Part shown: positions 50,303 to 63,218 of the stretch, one piece after another
Layout: every line of letters starts with the position of its first letter
Numbering within the stretch: position 1 is the stretch's first letter
NCBI GenBank assembly: GCA_964570625.1
Contig: CAZMYW010000004.1
Location: forward strand, 1 to 64,000
Direction: 5' to 3'
Origin: JBFLXB01 sp964570625
Lineage (GTDB): Bacteria; Nitrospirota; Nitrospiria; 2-01-FULL-66-17
Length of the DNA stretch: 64,000 nucleotides
The notes under the pieces: model-generated
Database searches by the model: none
Told to the model about the DNA's origin: nothing
The model's input: the letters and a program-made list of their open reading frames with translations, nothing else
Program-made: the position numbers and the translations under genes

Positions 50303-50698
50303 CTACGGTTTGGTTTTCTTCAGCGACGCCGAGTTGATGCAGTACCGCAGTCCTGTCGGCTTCGGTCCGTCGGGGAAGACGTGGCCCAGGTGGGCGTCGC
50401 AGCGGCTGCAGAGCACTTCGGTGCGGCGCATGAAGAGGCCAGAGTCGTCTTCGGTGCCGATTGCGTCAGGGGCCATGGGTTCATAGAAGCTGGGCCAGCC
50501 GGTGCCGGAATCGAACTTGGTGTCGGAGCTGAACAGGGGGTTGCCGCAGCCCACGCAGGTGTAGGTGCCGGGTTCTTTGGAGTCGTGGTATTCGCCGGTG
50601 AACGCGCGTTCGGTGCCCTTCTTGCGCATGACGTGGTATTGCTCGGGTGTGAGTTGGGCTTTCCATTCTGCGTCGGTCTTCTTCACTTTGTCGGCCAT
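50303..50698 (-). CDS. msrB: Peptide methionine (R)-S-oxide reductase
   Basis: A 131-residue enzyme repairing oxidised methionine. Two zinc CxxC pairs are present (TCVGCGN and CSRCDAH). GTGWPSF and the catalytic cysteine in RYCINSASL are intact. No signal peptide, so cytosolic. It lies in a leftward redox cluster with an oxidoreductase and a thioredoxin-fold protein. Confidence 0.95.
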   Translation of the reverse strand: MADKVKKTDAEWKAQLTPEQYHVMRKKGTERAFTGEYHDSKEPGTYTCVGCGNPLFSSDTKFDSGTGWPSFYEPMAPDAIGTEDDSGLFMRRTEVLCSRCDAHLGHVFPDGPKPTGLRYCINSASLKKTKP

Positions 50699-50708
50699 GC
50701 CGGTTCTC

Positions 50709-51104
50709 CTAGAGGGCCATCAGCGCGTCTCGCGTGGCCTGGTGAAAACCAAAGAGCAGTCGGTCGTCCAGTTCGAACAACGGGTAGCGGATGAGGTCCG
50801 GGTTGCGGACCTGGACCATGAGGATCTGGGCCACGGTCAACATGCGGCCGTCCTCCGGCAGCCCCACTTTGAGAGCGCCTTTGGTTGCGTACAGGTCATG
50901 AATGCCGGCGGATGTTTTGGCTGCAAGCGCCATGAGTTCGGTTTGCGACAGCGGCTGCCGGAAGATCTCCCGGAACGTGAACGCGAGGTTGCGTTGGGTC
51001 AACCACTGTTTCGCGTCGGAGCACATAGGGCACCCCTCGCGGCCATAGACGACAATGACGTTAGTGGACGTACTCAACTGCCGGGAGGTTCTGGAAATCT
51101 GCAT
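50709..51104 (-). CDS. ArsC/Spx-like thioredoxin-fold protein
   Basis: A 131-residue protein with a CPMC thiol motif near the N-terminus (VYGREGCPMCSDAKQWL) and a C-terminal part (LIRYPLFELDDRLLFGF) typical of the ArsC/Spx family. It may act as an arsenate reductase, Spx-type regulator or glutaredoxin-like protein. The assigned ATG overlaps the vapC 3-prime end by 44 bases; a TTG at 51077 (LSTSTNVIVVYG) gives less overlap. Confidence 0.65.
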   Translation of the reverse strand: MQISRTSRQLSTSTNVIVVYGREGCPMCSDAKQWLTQRNLAFTFREIFRQPLSQTELMALAAKTSAGIHDLYATKGALKVGLPEDGRMLTVAQILMVQVRNPDLIRYPLFELDDRLLFGFHQATRDALMAL

Positions 51105-51432
51105 CGCTCGTGACTAGCTTGGCATCTTGATCTTGTGCAGTGGCGTAGACGATCGCATCGGCCATCGCCAATCGGTGTTCGAGGCTGAGGTCAGCGGCCA
51201 GCAGTGCCACGGATTCGGTGAGGGGAATGATGTGGGTCGCTCGGATCTGTTCGGTGGCAAACAGTGCAAGGTCCTCTCCACGCTCACGTTTGAGCCGTTT
51301 ATACACCTCATAGAGCACGATCGTTGGGGTAACGAGCTGCGCTGGCGTCCTCAAATATGACGCATAGCGGTCCGCCAACGGGCCTTCGGCAAAAAATTCG
51401 ATCCAGCCGCTGGAATCAACCAGCGTTTTCAC
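51061..51432 (-). CDS. vapC: VapC-type PIN ribonuclease toxin
   Basis: A 123-residue PIN-domain protein. The acidic metal residues are D6 in VDSSGWIEF, E42 in VLYEVYKRL, D92 in MADAIVYATA and D110/D112 in TSDADF. VapC toxins cleave tRNA or rRNA. It overlaps the antitoxin gene by four bases, the usual toxin-antitoxin layout. Confidence 0.9.
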   Translation of the reverse strand: MKTLVDSSGWIEFFAEGPLADRYASYLRTPAQLVTPTIVLYEVYKRLKRERGEDLALFATEQIRATHIIPLTESVALLAADLSLEHRLAMADAIVYATAQDQDAKLVTSDADFQNLPAVEYVH

Positions 51433-51638
51433 ATCCGTTCTCTCTTCTCACGAATTCCGGATCGGTCGATTCCCTTGGCGATTCCCCGCAATGACGACAA
51501 CGGAACCTCGGGGACCAGGATGATCGTGCGGCCTTTTTCGATCACGTGAAACCGTTGATGGGGTTTCAAACCGAGTTTGTCCCGGATGTCTTTGGGAATT
51601 ACGATCTGAAACTTGGAAGAAATAGTTGTCGTTGACAC
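51429..51638 (-). CDS. vapB: AbrB-type antitoxin of VapBC
   Basis: A 69-residue SpoVT/AbrB-fold antitoxin. TTTISSKFQIVIPKDIRDKLGLKPHQRF is the swapped-hairpin DNA-binding part; the C-terminal tail neutralises VapC. The GTG at 51638 with AGCGGAGG upstream is the start; an ATG at 51662 would be closer to the promoter but lacks a ribosome site. Confidence 0.88.
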   Translation of the reverse strand: MSTTTISSKFQIVIPKDIRDKLGLKPHQRFHVIEKGRTIILVPEVPLSSLRGIAKGIDRSGIREKRERM

Positions 51639-51671
51639 GACAGGCCTCCGCTTGAGGATCAACTATCGATC

Positions 51672-51700
51672 ATTGTCTGGTAAAACGCAGTGTAGGTCAA
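51672..51700 (-). promoter_or_regulatory. Sigma70-type promoter of vapBC
   Basis: Leftward TTGACC (51700-51695), 17 bases, GACAAT (51677-51672). VapBC complexes usually bind such promoters and repress them; a palindromic ATCGAT overlaps the start point. Confidence 0.45.
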
Positions 51701-51745
51701 GAGACACCACTACGGATTGGCCAGTTCCTGACCATTTTCCCTGCG

Positions 51746-51785
51746 GATCGCGCAGCAACGCCGCAGATGGACTTTTTTAGCGACC
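51746..51785 (-). repeat. Half copy (F) of the palindromic repeat, subfamily 1 end
   Basis: Leftward it starts GGTCGCTAAAAAAGTCCATC and continues TGCGGCGTTGCTGCGC. This matches one arm of copies A and E; the other arm is decayed. The TAA stop of gltD lies within this arm, so the repeat forms the end of the gene. Confidence 0.75.
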
Positions 51786-53217
51786 TGTGAGGACTTTGGT
51801 CTTGAGGTAGCGTTCGACGCCCGCCGCGGCTTTACGGCCTTCGGCAATGGCCCAGACAATGAGCGAGGCGCCGCGTCTGGCGTCGCCGGCTGCGAACACG
51901 CCGTCCACATTGGTCATGTAGTCGGCGTTGGTAGCGACGTTGCCGCGGGGATCGAGGCTGACTCCGAGGTCGGTGACCAGGCTGCTCGTGTCCGGGCCGG
52001 TAAAGCCCATGGCGAGCAAGACGAGATCGACATTCAGCTCGAAGGCCGAGTTGGGCACTTCAACCATACGTGTCTTGCCTTGGCCGTCTTTTTCGGATTC
52101 GATCCTCACGGCGTGCAGGTTCTCTACCCGGCCGTTGCGTCCTGAGAACTTGGTGGTCGAGACGCTCCACTCGCGCTCGCACCCCTCTTCGTGCGCGTGA
52201 GACGAGCGCAACTGCATGGGCCAGTAGGGCCAGGGTGTGGAATCGGCGCGATTGGGTGGAGGTTGTGGCAGCAGTTCGAACTGGTAGACCTCGGTAGCGC
52301 CCTGACGATGGGTAGTGCCCAGGCAGTCCGAGCCGGTGTCGCCGCCACCGATGATCACCACGCGTTTGCCTTGGGCGGTGAGGCGCTCGGCAGCCGGAGG
52401 CGTCGGGTCGCCGGCATTGATCTTGTTCTGCTGCGTCAAATAGTCCATGGCGAAATGGACGCCGCCCAGTTCGCGGCCTGGGATCTTGAGATCGCGCGGC
52501 ACCATGGCGCCGATGGCGAGCATGACCGCGTCGTATTGCCTGCGGAGATCAGCGGCTGAGAGGTCGCGTCCTACGTTCACGCTCGTCTTGAACTCCACGC
52601 CTTCGGCGGTCATCTGTTCGAGGCGCCGGTCAATGACCCACTTTTCCATCTTGAAGTCGGGGATACCATACCGAAGCAGGCCGCCGATGCGGTCGGCCTT
52701 TTCAAAGACCGTCACCTGGTGACCGGCGCGGCGAAGTTGCTGCGCGGCGGCGAGGCCGGCGGGTCCTGATCCCACTACGGCCACGCGAAAACCGGTCTCG
52801 ACCACGGGGAGGATAGGCGCGATCCAGCCTTCGTCGAACCCCTTGTCCACGATGTTCCACTCGATCACGCGGATCGAGACCGGATCGTCGATGATCCCCA
52901 GGACACATGCGGACTCGCACGGCGCGGGGCATAGGCGGCCGGTGAATTCGGGGAAGTTGTTGGTGGTGTGCAGGGCCTTGAGCGCGTCGCGCCAACGGCC
53001 GCGATGCACCAGGTCGTTCCATTCCGGGATCAGGTTCTCCACCGGGCAGCCGGTGTTGCCTTGGCAGAACGGCACGCCGCAGTCCATGCAGCGAGAGCCC
53101 TGGTTGCGCAGGAGGTCTTCGGAGATCGGCTGGTAGAACTCTTTCCAGTCGTGGACGCGTTCTTCGACCGGACGGCGCTTGGGGCCCTCACGCTTGACCT
53201 TCATGAATCCGCGGATG

Positions 53218-53225
<8 letters not shown>
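51777..53225 (-). CDS. gltD: Glutamate synthase, small subunit
   Basis: A 482-residue flavoprotein carrying electrons from NAD(P)H to GltB. Iron-sulfur cysteines lie in RCMDCGVPFCQGNTGCPV (about residues 43-60) and CPAPCESACV. FAD and NAD(P) binding motifs are VVGSGPAGLAAAQQLRRAG and VIIGGGDTGSDCLG, with AAGDARRGASLIVWAI at the C-terminus. The ending TGR-stop is formed by repeat F. It is encoded downstream of gltB in the same direction with an eight-base overlap. Confidence 0.95.
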
Positions 53226-57822
<4,597 letters not shown>

Positions 57823-57868
57823 GTGGATGCCTTCTCGCGGCTGGATGAACCACCCGGAGGGTCTTAAA

Positions 57869-57898
57869 AACGTACTGGAACTGAAGGGGCCCTGTCAA
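57869..57898 (-). promoter_or_regulatory. Probable promoter of gltBD
   Basis: Leftward TTGACA (57898-57893) is perfect; at 18 bases spacing the -10 is TACGTT (57874-57869), which is weak and suggests an activator. It lies 47 bases upstream of the gltB start. Confidence 0.4.
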
Positions 57899-57937
57899 GA
57901 GGTATTCCTGTTACGACGGGCACTTAGGACCAACCCC

Positions 57938-58054
57938 GGTTGCTGAAAAAGTCCATCTGCGGCGTGCTCGGTCGTCGGAAATCCTCACGTACGACCCAGT
58001 ACGCTCCGGTTTCCTCCTCCCTGCGGCCTGGCAGCTGGAGCTTTTTGAGCAACC
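57938..58054 (-). repeat. Palindromic repeat, copy E (subfamily 1, 117 bp)
   Basis: Exactly the same length as copy A and in inverted orientation, with tips GGTTGCTGAAAAAGTCC and GGTTGCTCAAAAAG. The central loop is CGTAC-GACCCA-GTACG. It lies 27 bases past the stop of the leftward sirtuin gene. Confidence 0.88.
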
Positions 58055-58081
58055 CGAACCTCTTCCCAGGACTCCAGCGCC

Positions 58082-58828
58082 TTATTCTGGTCCCGATGTC
58101 ATTTTGCCTGCGGCGAGGGCTTCGAACACGTGCGTCGCCCGGTCGTGGAAGACCAGATCCGCGAGCGGGGTGGTGGGCGTGGAGTCGGGATTGATCTCCA
58201 CCACGGTCGCCCCGGCGGTTTTGGCGACCTGCGCCAGCGAGGCGGCCGGCTGGACCAGTCCGGACGTGCCGATGACCAGGAACACGTCGGCGCTACGGCT
58301 CATCTCCACGCTGCGCTGAAAGTCATAGGGATCGACCGCCTCGCCGAACCACACGATGTGCGGACGCAGCAGCGCCCCGCACCGACTACAGCGCGGCGGG
58401 ATGGTTGCGAGCGGGACCTCGACATTGGCGGCGATCATCGCGCAACTCGTGCAGCGGACCTTCCAGATGTTGCCGTGCACCTCGATCAACTCGCGGCTGC
58501 CGGCCAGGACGTGAAGCCCGTCCACGTTTTGGGTGATCACGGTCACGCGTTGGCGGCGCTCCAACCCGGCGAGGCCTAGATGGGCGGCGTTCGGCCGGGC
58601 TTGGGCCACGATGCCGCGCCGCCAGTCGTACCATCGCCACACCAGCTCGGGGTCACGTGAAAACGCCTCCGGGGTGGCCAGGTCTTCCGCGCGGTAGTTA
58701 TTCCACAGTCCCTCAGGGCCGCGGAACGTGGGGATCCCGCTTTCCGCTGAAATGCCGGCGCCCGTCAGCGCGGTGACTAGAGAGGCGCTTTCGAGTAAAT
58801 TCCGAAGGTTATCGATCGTCGAGTCCAC
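58082..58828 (-). CDS. cobB: NAD-dependent protein deacylase, sirtuin class III type
   Basis: A 248-residue sirtuin. NAD motifs are GAGISAESGIPTFRG and TQNVDGLH; the catalytic His is in EVHGNIWKVRC; zinc cysteines form CTSC and CSRC. The Tyr-x-x-Arg pair in WYDWRRG marks class III sirtuins that prefer succinyl or malonyl lysine. The gene is monocistronic, leftward, ending 27 bases before palindromic repeat E. Confidence 0.9.
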   Translation of the reverse strand: MDSTIDNLRNLLESASLVTALTGAGISAESGIPTFRGPEGLWNNYRAEDLATPEAFSRDPELVWRWYDWRRGIVAQARPNAAHLGLAGLERRQRVTVITQNVDGLHVLAGSRELIEVHGNIWKVRCTSCAMIAANVEVPLATIPPRCSRCGALLRPHIVWFGEAVDPYDFQRSVEMSRSADVFLVIGTSGLVQPAASLAQVAKTAGATVVEINPDSTPTTPLADLVFHDRATHVFEALAAGKMTSGPE

Positions 58829-59008
58829 GCCCGCCCGCTTGCCCCACCGGCACGGTGGGGCACTCTTGACCAGAATTTATTATAGGAAGAACCGGTTCCT
58901 GTGGGAATATATTTTTGTGCCCCCTGGTTAAGTAGTTTGCCGGACTGGTTCGGCGACGCAGTCACGAACGGCCCGTTACCGACGACAAAGGCTCTGGGAG
59001 GGCTGGGG

Positions 59009-59203
59009 ATGTGTGATCACACTGATGTGAACGGGGCCACCCAGATGCGGGTGATGGTGCCGAGATCGTTGTACAATGAACTCGCGGCGGTGTTGTCTCA
59101 GACCGAGCTCGACGACGCGGTCGTTGATTCCCTGAAAGACACGCTTCGTAAACTCCGATTCAAACGCGATCTCGAACGCGTCGTTCAACGCCGGGAGGCC
59201 TGA
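59009..59203 (+). CDS. Small protein of unknown function
   Basis: About 64 residues, MCDHTDVNGATQMRVMVPRS then helices LYNELAAVLSQTELDDAVVDSL and LRKLRFKRDLERVVQRR. A short strand followed by two helices fits a ribbon-helix-helix-like protein, but the fit is loose. The stop codon lies in the loop of a GC-rich hairpin (59193-59210). Confidence 0.4.
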   Translation: MCDHTDVNGATQMRVMVPRSLYNELAAVLSQTELDDAVVDSLKDTLRKLRFKRDLERVVQRREA

Positions 59204-59210
59204 GCCTCCC
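59193..59210 (+). terminator. Hairpin around the stop of the small gene
   Basis: GGGAGGC (59193-59199), loop CTGA, GCCTCCC (59204-59210). The TGA stop codon spans the last three loop bases. No T run follows. Confidence 0.4.
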
Positions 59211-59222
59211 GCCTCGGTCCCT

Positions 59223-59246
59223 CCATCGGCGGTATACCGCCGATGG
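59223..59246 (+). promoter_or_regulatory. Perfect 24-bp palindrome adjoining the trpE -35 box
   Basis: Half-site CCATCGGCGGTA repeats in exact inverted form, one base before TTGACA of the trpE promoter. It could be a hairpin in the upstream transcript or a regulator site for the trp operon. A DNA-binding protein placed there could act as activator or repressor. Confidence 0.65.
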
Positions 59247-59247
59247 G

Positions 59248-59277
59248 TTGACAAGCCTTTTCGCCGCGTGGTAACGT
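59248..59277 (+). promoter_or_regulatory. Sigma70-type promoter of the trp operon
   Basis: TTGACA (59248-59253), 18 bases, then TAACGT (59272-59277). The start of trpE is 34 bases further. The leader is too short for a classical attenuator with a leader peptide. Confidence 0.5.
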
Positions 59278-59311
59278 ACCGCGCCCAGCCCGCGAATAGG
59301 CCGATCCCAAC

Positions 59312-60790
59312 GTGTATCATCCGTCTTTCGAAGAGTTTTCCACCGCCGCACGCCGCGGCAACCTGATTCCGATCTATACGGAAATCCTGGCGGATCTGGA
59401 AACGCCGGTCTCCGCCTTCCTCAAGATCGACGACGGTCGCTACTCGTATCTCCTGGAGAGCGTCGAGGGCGGAGAACAGTGGGCGCGGTATTCGTTCCTG
59501 GGCAGCCGACCCTCGGTGGTGGTCGAGGCGCGCGGGTCGCGCGTGGAGATCCGGCGCGGCGACCGCGTCGAAGTCATCGACACGCATGATCCGCTCCGGG
59601 CGGTCGAGAAAGTGATGGCGGACTACACGCCGGTGCCTGCTCCCGGGTTGCCGCGTTTTTTCGGCGGCGCCGTGGGGTATATCGGTTACGATGTGGCGCC
59701 GCGGGGGTTCGAGGGGCTGGTGATGCGACCGAAGCCCGCGCTCGGACTGCCGGATGTGTGCCTGTTGATCACCGACACATTGGTCATCTTCGATCGCGTG
59801 GCGCAACGGATCACCGTGGTGTCCAACGCCCACGTCACGGGCCGTCCGCTTCGCGAGGTGTATGACGAGTCCGTGGCCAAGATCGACGCCCTGATCGCCG
59901 AGCTGCGCAAGCCGCTGCCGGCCCATCGCTCCGCGCCGGGCCGCGGGCACCCGTCGCCGACCGCCTCGAACCTGACCAAGCCCGAGTTCGTGGAGATGGT
60001 GCGGCGCGCGAAGGAGTACATCGCGGCCGGAGACGTGTTCCAGGTCGTGTTGTCGCAACGCTTCCACACGCCGGTGGCGGCATCACCGGTGGACCTCTAC
60101 CGCGCGTTGCGGGTGGTCAACCCGTCGCCCTACATGTACCTGTTGCGGTTGGGATCGCTCGCCGTGGTGGGCTCGTCCCCGGAAGTGTTGGTCCGCTGCG
60201 AAGAGGGCGTGGTGGGCGTCAGGCCGATCGCGGGCACGCGCCGGCGCGGTCGGGATGAAGACGACGACGCGCGCTTGGCCCGCGAGTTGGCCGCCGACGA
60301 GAAGGAACGGGCGGAGCACCTGATGCTGGTCGATCTGGGTCGCAACGACGTGGGACGCGTGGCCACCACCGGCAGCGTGCGCGTCGATGAGTTCATGGCG
60401 GTCGAACGCTACTCGCACGTCATGCACCTGGTCTCGCACGTGCGCGGCCATCTGGGCCCGGACAAGACCGTGTACGACGTGTTGCGCGCGTGTTTTCCGG
60501 CCGGCACGCTCTCCGGCGCGCCGAAGATCCGTGCGATGGAAATCATCGACGAGCTGGAACCCACCGGTCGGGGGATCTACGGAGGCGCGATCGGCTACAT
60601 CAGCTTCTCCGGAAATCTCGACACCTGTATCGCCATTCGGACGATCGTGGTGGATCAGGGGGTCGCCTACATCCAGGCCGGCGCCGGAATCGTGGCCGAC
60701 TCGAACCCCGATGCGGAGTACGAGGAAACGGTGAACAAGGCCAAGGGGATGGTGGCGGCGATCGAGATGGCGGAGCGGGGATTGGCGTAA
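59312..60790 (+). CDS. trpE: Anthranilate synthase component I
   Basis: A 492-residue enzyme converting chorismate to anthranilate with ammonia from TrpG. Start GTG 59312. The N-terminal part contains the allosteric tryptophan-binding region (LLESVEGGEQWARYSFLGS), the catalytic part VLSQRFHTPV, PIAGTRRRG, LGRNDVGRVA, FPAGTLSGAPKIRAMEII and IQAGAGIVADSNPDAEYEET, all conserved in chorismate-utilising enzymes. It is followed by trpG with a short gap. Confidence 0.96.
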   Translation: MYHPSFEEFSTAARRGNLIPIYTEILADLETPVSAFLKIDDGRYSYLLESVEGGEQWARYSFLGSRPSVVVEARGSRVEIRRGDRVEVIDTHDPLRAVEKVMADYTPVPAPGLPRFFGGAVGYIGYDVAPRGFEGLVMRPKPALGLPDVCLLITDTLVIFDRVAQRITVVSNAHVTGRPLREVYDESVAKIDALIAELRKPLPAHRSAPGRGHPSPTASNLTKPEFVEMVRRAKEYIAAGDVFQVVLSQRFHTPVAASPVDLYRALRVVNPSPYMYLLRLGSLAVVGSSPEVLVRCEEGVVGVRPIAGTRRRGRDEDDDARLARELAADEKERAEHLMLVDLGRNDVGRVATTGSVRVDEFMAVERYSHVMHLVSHVRGHLGPDKTVYDVLRACFPAGTLSGAPKIRAMEIIDELEPTGRGIYGGAIGYISFSGNLDTCIAIRTIVVDQGVAYIQAGAGIVADSNPDAEYEETVNKAKGMVAAIEMAERGLA

Positions 60791-60800
60791 CCGAAGTGTG

Positions 60801-61370
60801 ATGCTGCTGGTCATCGACAACTACGACTCGTTCACGTATAACCTGGTGCAATACCTGGGTGAACTGGGCGAGACGATTGAGGTCCACCGCAACGACGCGG
60901 TCACGCTCGACGAGATCGCGGCCAAGCGGCCCGCGCGTATCGTGATTTCGCCCGGACCCTGCACCCCCAACGAGGCGGGGATCTCGGTCGAGTTGATCAA
61001 ACGTTTTGCGGGCACGACTCCGATCCTGGGCGTGTGTTTGGGACATCAGTCGATTGGGGCCGCATTCGGCGGCGACGTGGTGCGCGCCGATCGGTTGATG
61101 CACGGCAAGACGTCCATGATCCAACACGACGGCAGGACCATTTACGCGGGACTGTCGAATCCCTTCGAGGCGACGCGGTACCACTCGTTGATCGTCAAAC
61201 GCGAGACGCTCCCTGCCTGCCTGGAGGTGAGCGCGGAAACCAAGGAAGGCGAGATCATGGGGGTGCGACATCGGTCGTACCCGGTCGAAGGGGTGCAGTT
61301 TCACCCCGAGTCGATTCTGACGCGCGTCGGGAAAGATCTGCTGCGAAACTTTTTGGGGTTGCGGGCATGA
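60801..61370 (+). CDS. trpG: Anthranilate synthase component II (glutamine amidotransferase)
   Basis: A 189-residue class I amidotransferase. NYDSFTYNLVQYLGELG at the start, catalytic Cys in GVCLGHQSIG, His-Glu in VQFHPESIL. It supplies ammonia to TrpE and may also serve as PabA. The ATG at 60801 (after a GTG at 60798) is the start. The stop overlaps trpD (ATGA). Confidence 0.95.
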   Translation: MLLVIDNYDSFTYNLVQYLGELGETIEVHRNDAVTLDEIAAKRPARIVISPGPCTPNEAGISVELIKRFAGTTPILGVCLGHQSIGAAFGGDVVRADRLMHGKTSMIQHDGRTIYAGLSNPFEATRYHSLIVKRETLPACLEVSAETKEGEIMGVRHRSYPVEGVQFHPESILTRVGKDLLRNFLGLRA

Positions 61371-62380
61371 TCAAAGAGGCCATCGCGAAGGTGGTGGATG
61401 GGGTGTCGCTGACCGAGTCCGAGTCCGAAGACGCGATGCGGGAGATCATGGAGGGCAACGCGTCTCCGGCCCAGATTGCCGCGTATCTGACCGCGCTGCG
61501 GATGAAGGGCGAAACGGTCGATGAAGTGGTGGGCGCGGTGCGCGTGATGCGGGAAAAAGCCGTCAAGATCCGGGTGGACGATCCGTTGGTGGTGGACACG
61601 TGCGGGACGGGCGGGGATCGCAAAGGTTCGTTCAACATCTCGACCTCCGCCGCGTTCGTGGTGGCGGGGGCCGGCGTCACGGTGGCCAAACACGGCAACC
61701 GGGCGGCGTCGTCCAAGAGCGGCAGCGCGGACGTGCTGCGCGCGTTGGGCGTCAACATCGACCTGCCGCCGCCGGCGGTGGAGGAGTGCGTCAACCAGAT
61801 CGGGATCGGGTTTCTGTTCGCGCCGCTTTTTCACGGCGCGATGAAACACGCCGCGGCTCCGCGGCAGGAGATCGGCATCCGCACGATGTTCAACATCCTG
61901 GGGCCGCTGACCAACCCCGCGGGGGCCTCCATTCAGATCCTCGGGGTGTACGCCGACCCGCTGGTCGATCTGATGGCGCAGGTGTTGATCAAACTCGGGG
62001 CGCGGCACTGTTTCGTGGTCCACGGGGAAGACGGCCTGGACGAGATCTCGATTTCAGGCCCCACCCGGTTTTGCGAAGGGAAGGACGGGCGGATCGGGTG
62101 TTACCATTTCGATCCGCGCGATGTGGGAGTGCCGCTCGCGCCGCTGGATGCGATCGCGGGCGGCGGGCCCGAGGACAATGCGAAGATCCTGCTCGGCATT
62201 CTCAAAGGGGATCGCGGTCCTCGGCGCGACGTCGTGCTCCTCAATGCCGCGCCTCCGCTGGTGGCGTGTGGCAAGGCCAAGGATTTCGGGGAAGGTGTCG
62301 CCCTGGCGGCTCGGTCCATCGACAGCGGCGCCGCGATGGAAAAATTCGAACGACTGAAGCAGCAGAGCCATTCGGTGTAA
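61367..62380 (+). CDS. trpD: Anthranilate phosphoribosyltransferase
   Basis: A 337-residue enzyme joining anthranilate with PRPP. DTCGTGGDRKGSFNISTSAAF is the glycine-rich diphosphate site; KHGNRAASSKSGSADVLRALG and TMFNILGPLTNPA match the active site. The ATG at 61367 overlaps the trpG stop; the frame is open further upstream inside trpG but this is not used. Confidence 0.95.
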   Translation: MIKEAIAKVVDGVSLTESESEDAMREIMEGNASPAQIAAYLTALRMKGETVDEVVGAVRVMREKAVKIRVDDPLVVDTCGTGGDRKGSFNISTSAAFVVAGAGVTVAKHGNRAASSKSGSADVLRALGVNIDLPPPAVEECVNQIGIGFLFAPLFHGAMKHAAAPRQEIGIRTMFNILGPLTNPAGASIQILGVYADPLVDLMAQVLIKLGARHCFVVHGEDGLDEISISGPTRFCEGKDGRIGCYHFDPRDVGVPLAPLDAIAGGGPEDNAKILLGILKGDRGPRRDVVLLNAAPPLVACGKAKDFGEGVALAARSIDSGAAMEKFERLKQQSHSV

Positions 62381-62381
62381 C

Positions 62382-63218
62382 GTGTCGTTTCTGGCCGAAA
62401 TCCTGCGTCATACACGCGCCGAGGTGGCGGGTCGCAAGAATGCGGCCCGCCTGTCTGACTTCAAAACCCGGATCGCGGATCTGGACCCTACGCGGGGCTT
62501 CGAAGCGGCGCTCGCGCGTTCGGACGGCGGGCCGCTGCGGTTGATCGCCGAGATCAAGAAGGCGTCCCCGTCCCAAGGGTTGATCCGGGCCGACTTCGAC
62601 CCGGTGCGGATCGCCACGACCTACGCGGCCGCGGGCGCACACGCGCTGTCGGTGTTGACCGACCGCCGGTTTTTTCAGGGCGACCTGACGTTCCTGGCCG
62701 CGGTGCGCGACGCCGTGTCGCTGCCGATCCTGGAAAAGGATTTCGTGATCGACGAGTTTCAAATCTACGAGGCGCGGGCGCTGGGGGCCGATGCGGTCCT
62801 GTTGATCGCTGCGGCGTTGGACGCGGGCCAACTTCGCGAATACGCGCTCCTCGCGCGGGAGGTGGGGCTGTCGTCGTTGGTAGAGGTGCACCACGAGCGC
62901 GAGTTGGAACGCGTGATGGACACCGCGTCGTTGATCGGGATCAATAACCGCGATCTCGCGACGTTTGAGACCGACCTCGCCACCACGGAACGGGTGCTGC
63001 GCGAGGTGCCGGACGATCGGATCGTGGTGAGCGAGAGCGGCATTCGCCGTCGCGACGACGTGCGGCGACTGGCGGACCTCGGTGTGGATGCGGTGTTGAT
63101 CGGAGAGACGTTCATGCGTGAGCCGGTGATCGAAGACAAAGTCCGCGAACTGATGGGCGAGCGCGAACCCGCGGCGCCGTCGCGGGGCGACTCCGGGCGG
63201 CCGGAGGCGCGACCATGA
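62382..63218 (+). CDS. trpC: Indole-3-glycerol phosphate synthase
   Basis: A 278-residue TIM barrel. LIAEIKKASPSQGLI, VLTDRRFFQGDLTFL, ILEKDFVIDEFQIYEARALGAD and IGINNRDLATFETDL carry the catalytic Lys and Glu residues. Start GTG 62382 one base after trpD. The C-terminal tail (PAAPSRGDSGRPEARP) is extra and disordered-looking. The stop overlaps trpF. Confidence 0.95.
   Translation: MSFLAEILRHTRAEVAGRKNAARLSDFKTRIADLDPTRGFEAALARSDGGPLRLIAEIKKASPSQGLIRADFDPVRIATTYAAAGAHALSVLTDRRFFQGDLTFLAAVRDAVSLPILEKDFVIDEFQIYEARALGADAVLLIAAALDAGQLREYALLAREVGLSSLVEVHHERELERVMDTASLIGINNRDLATFETDLATTERVLREVPDDRIVVSESGIRRRDDVRRLADLGVDAVLIGETFMREPVIEDKVRELMGEREPAAPSRGDSGRPEARP

Noticed and set aside
58860..58930. 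Promoter in the AT-rich stretch upstream of the sirtuin gene
   Set aside because: A TATAAT is present on the minus strand but the -35 match (TTCCCA) is poor and a plus-strand alternative has wrong spacing.
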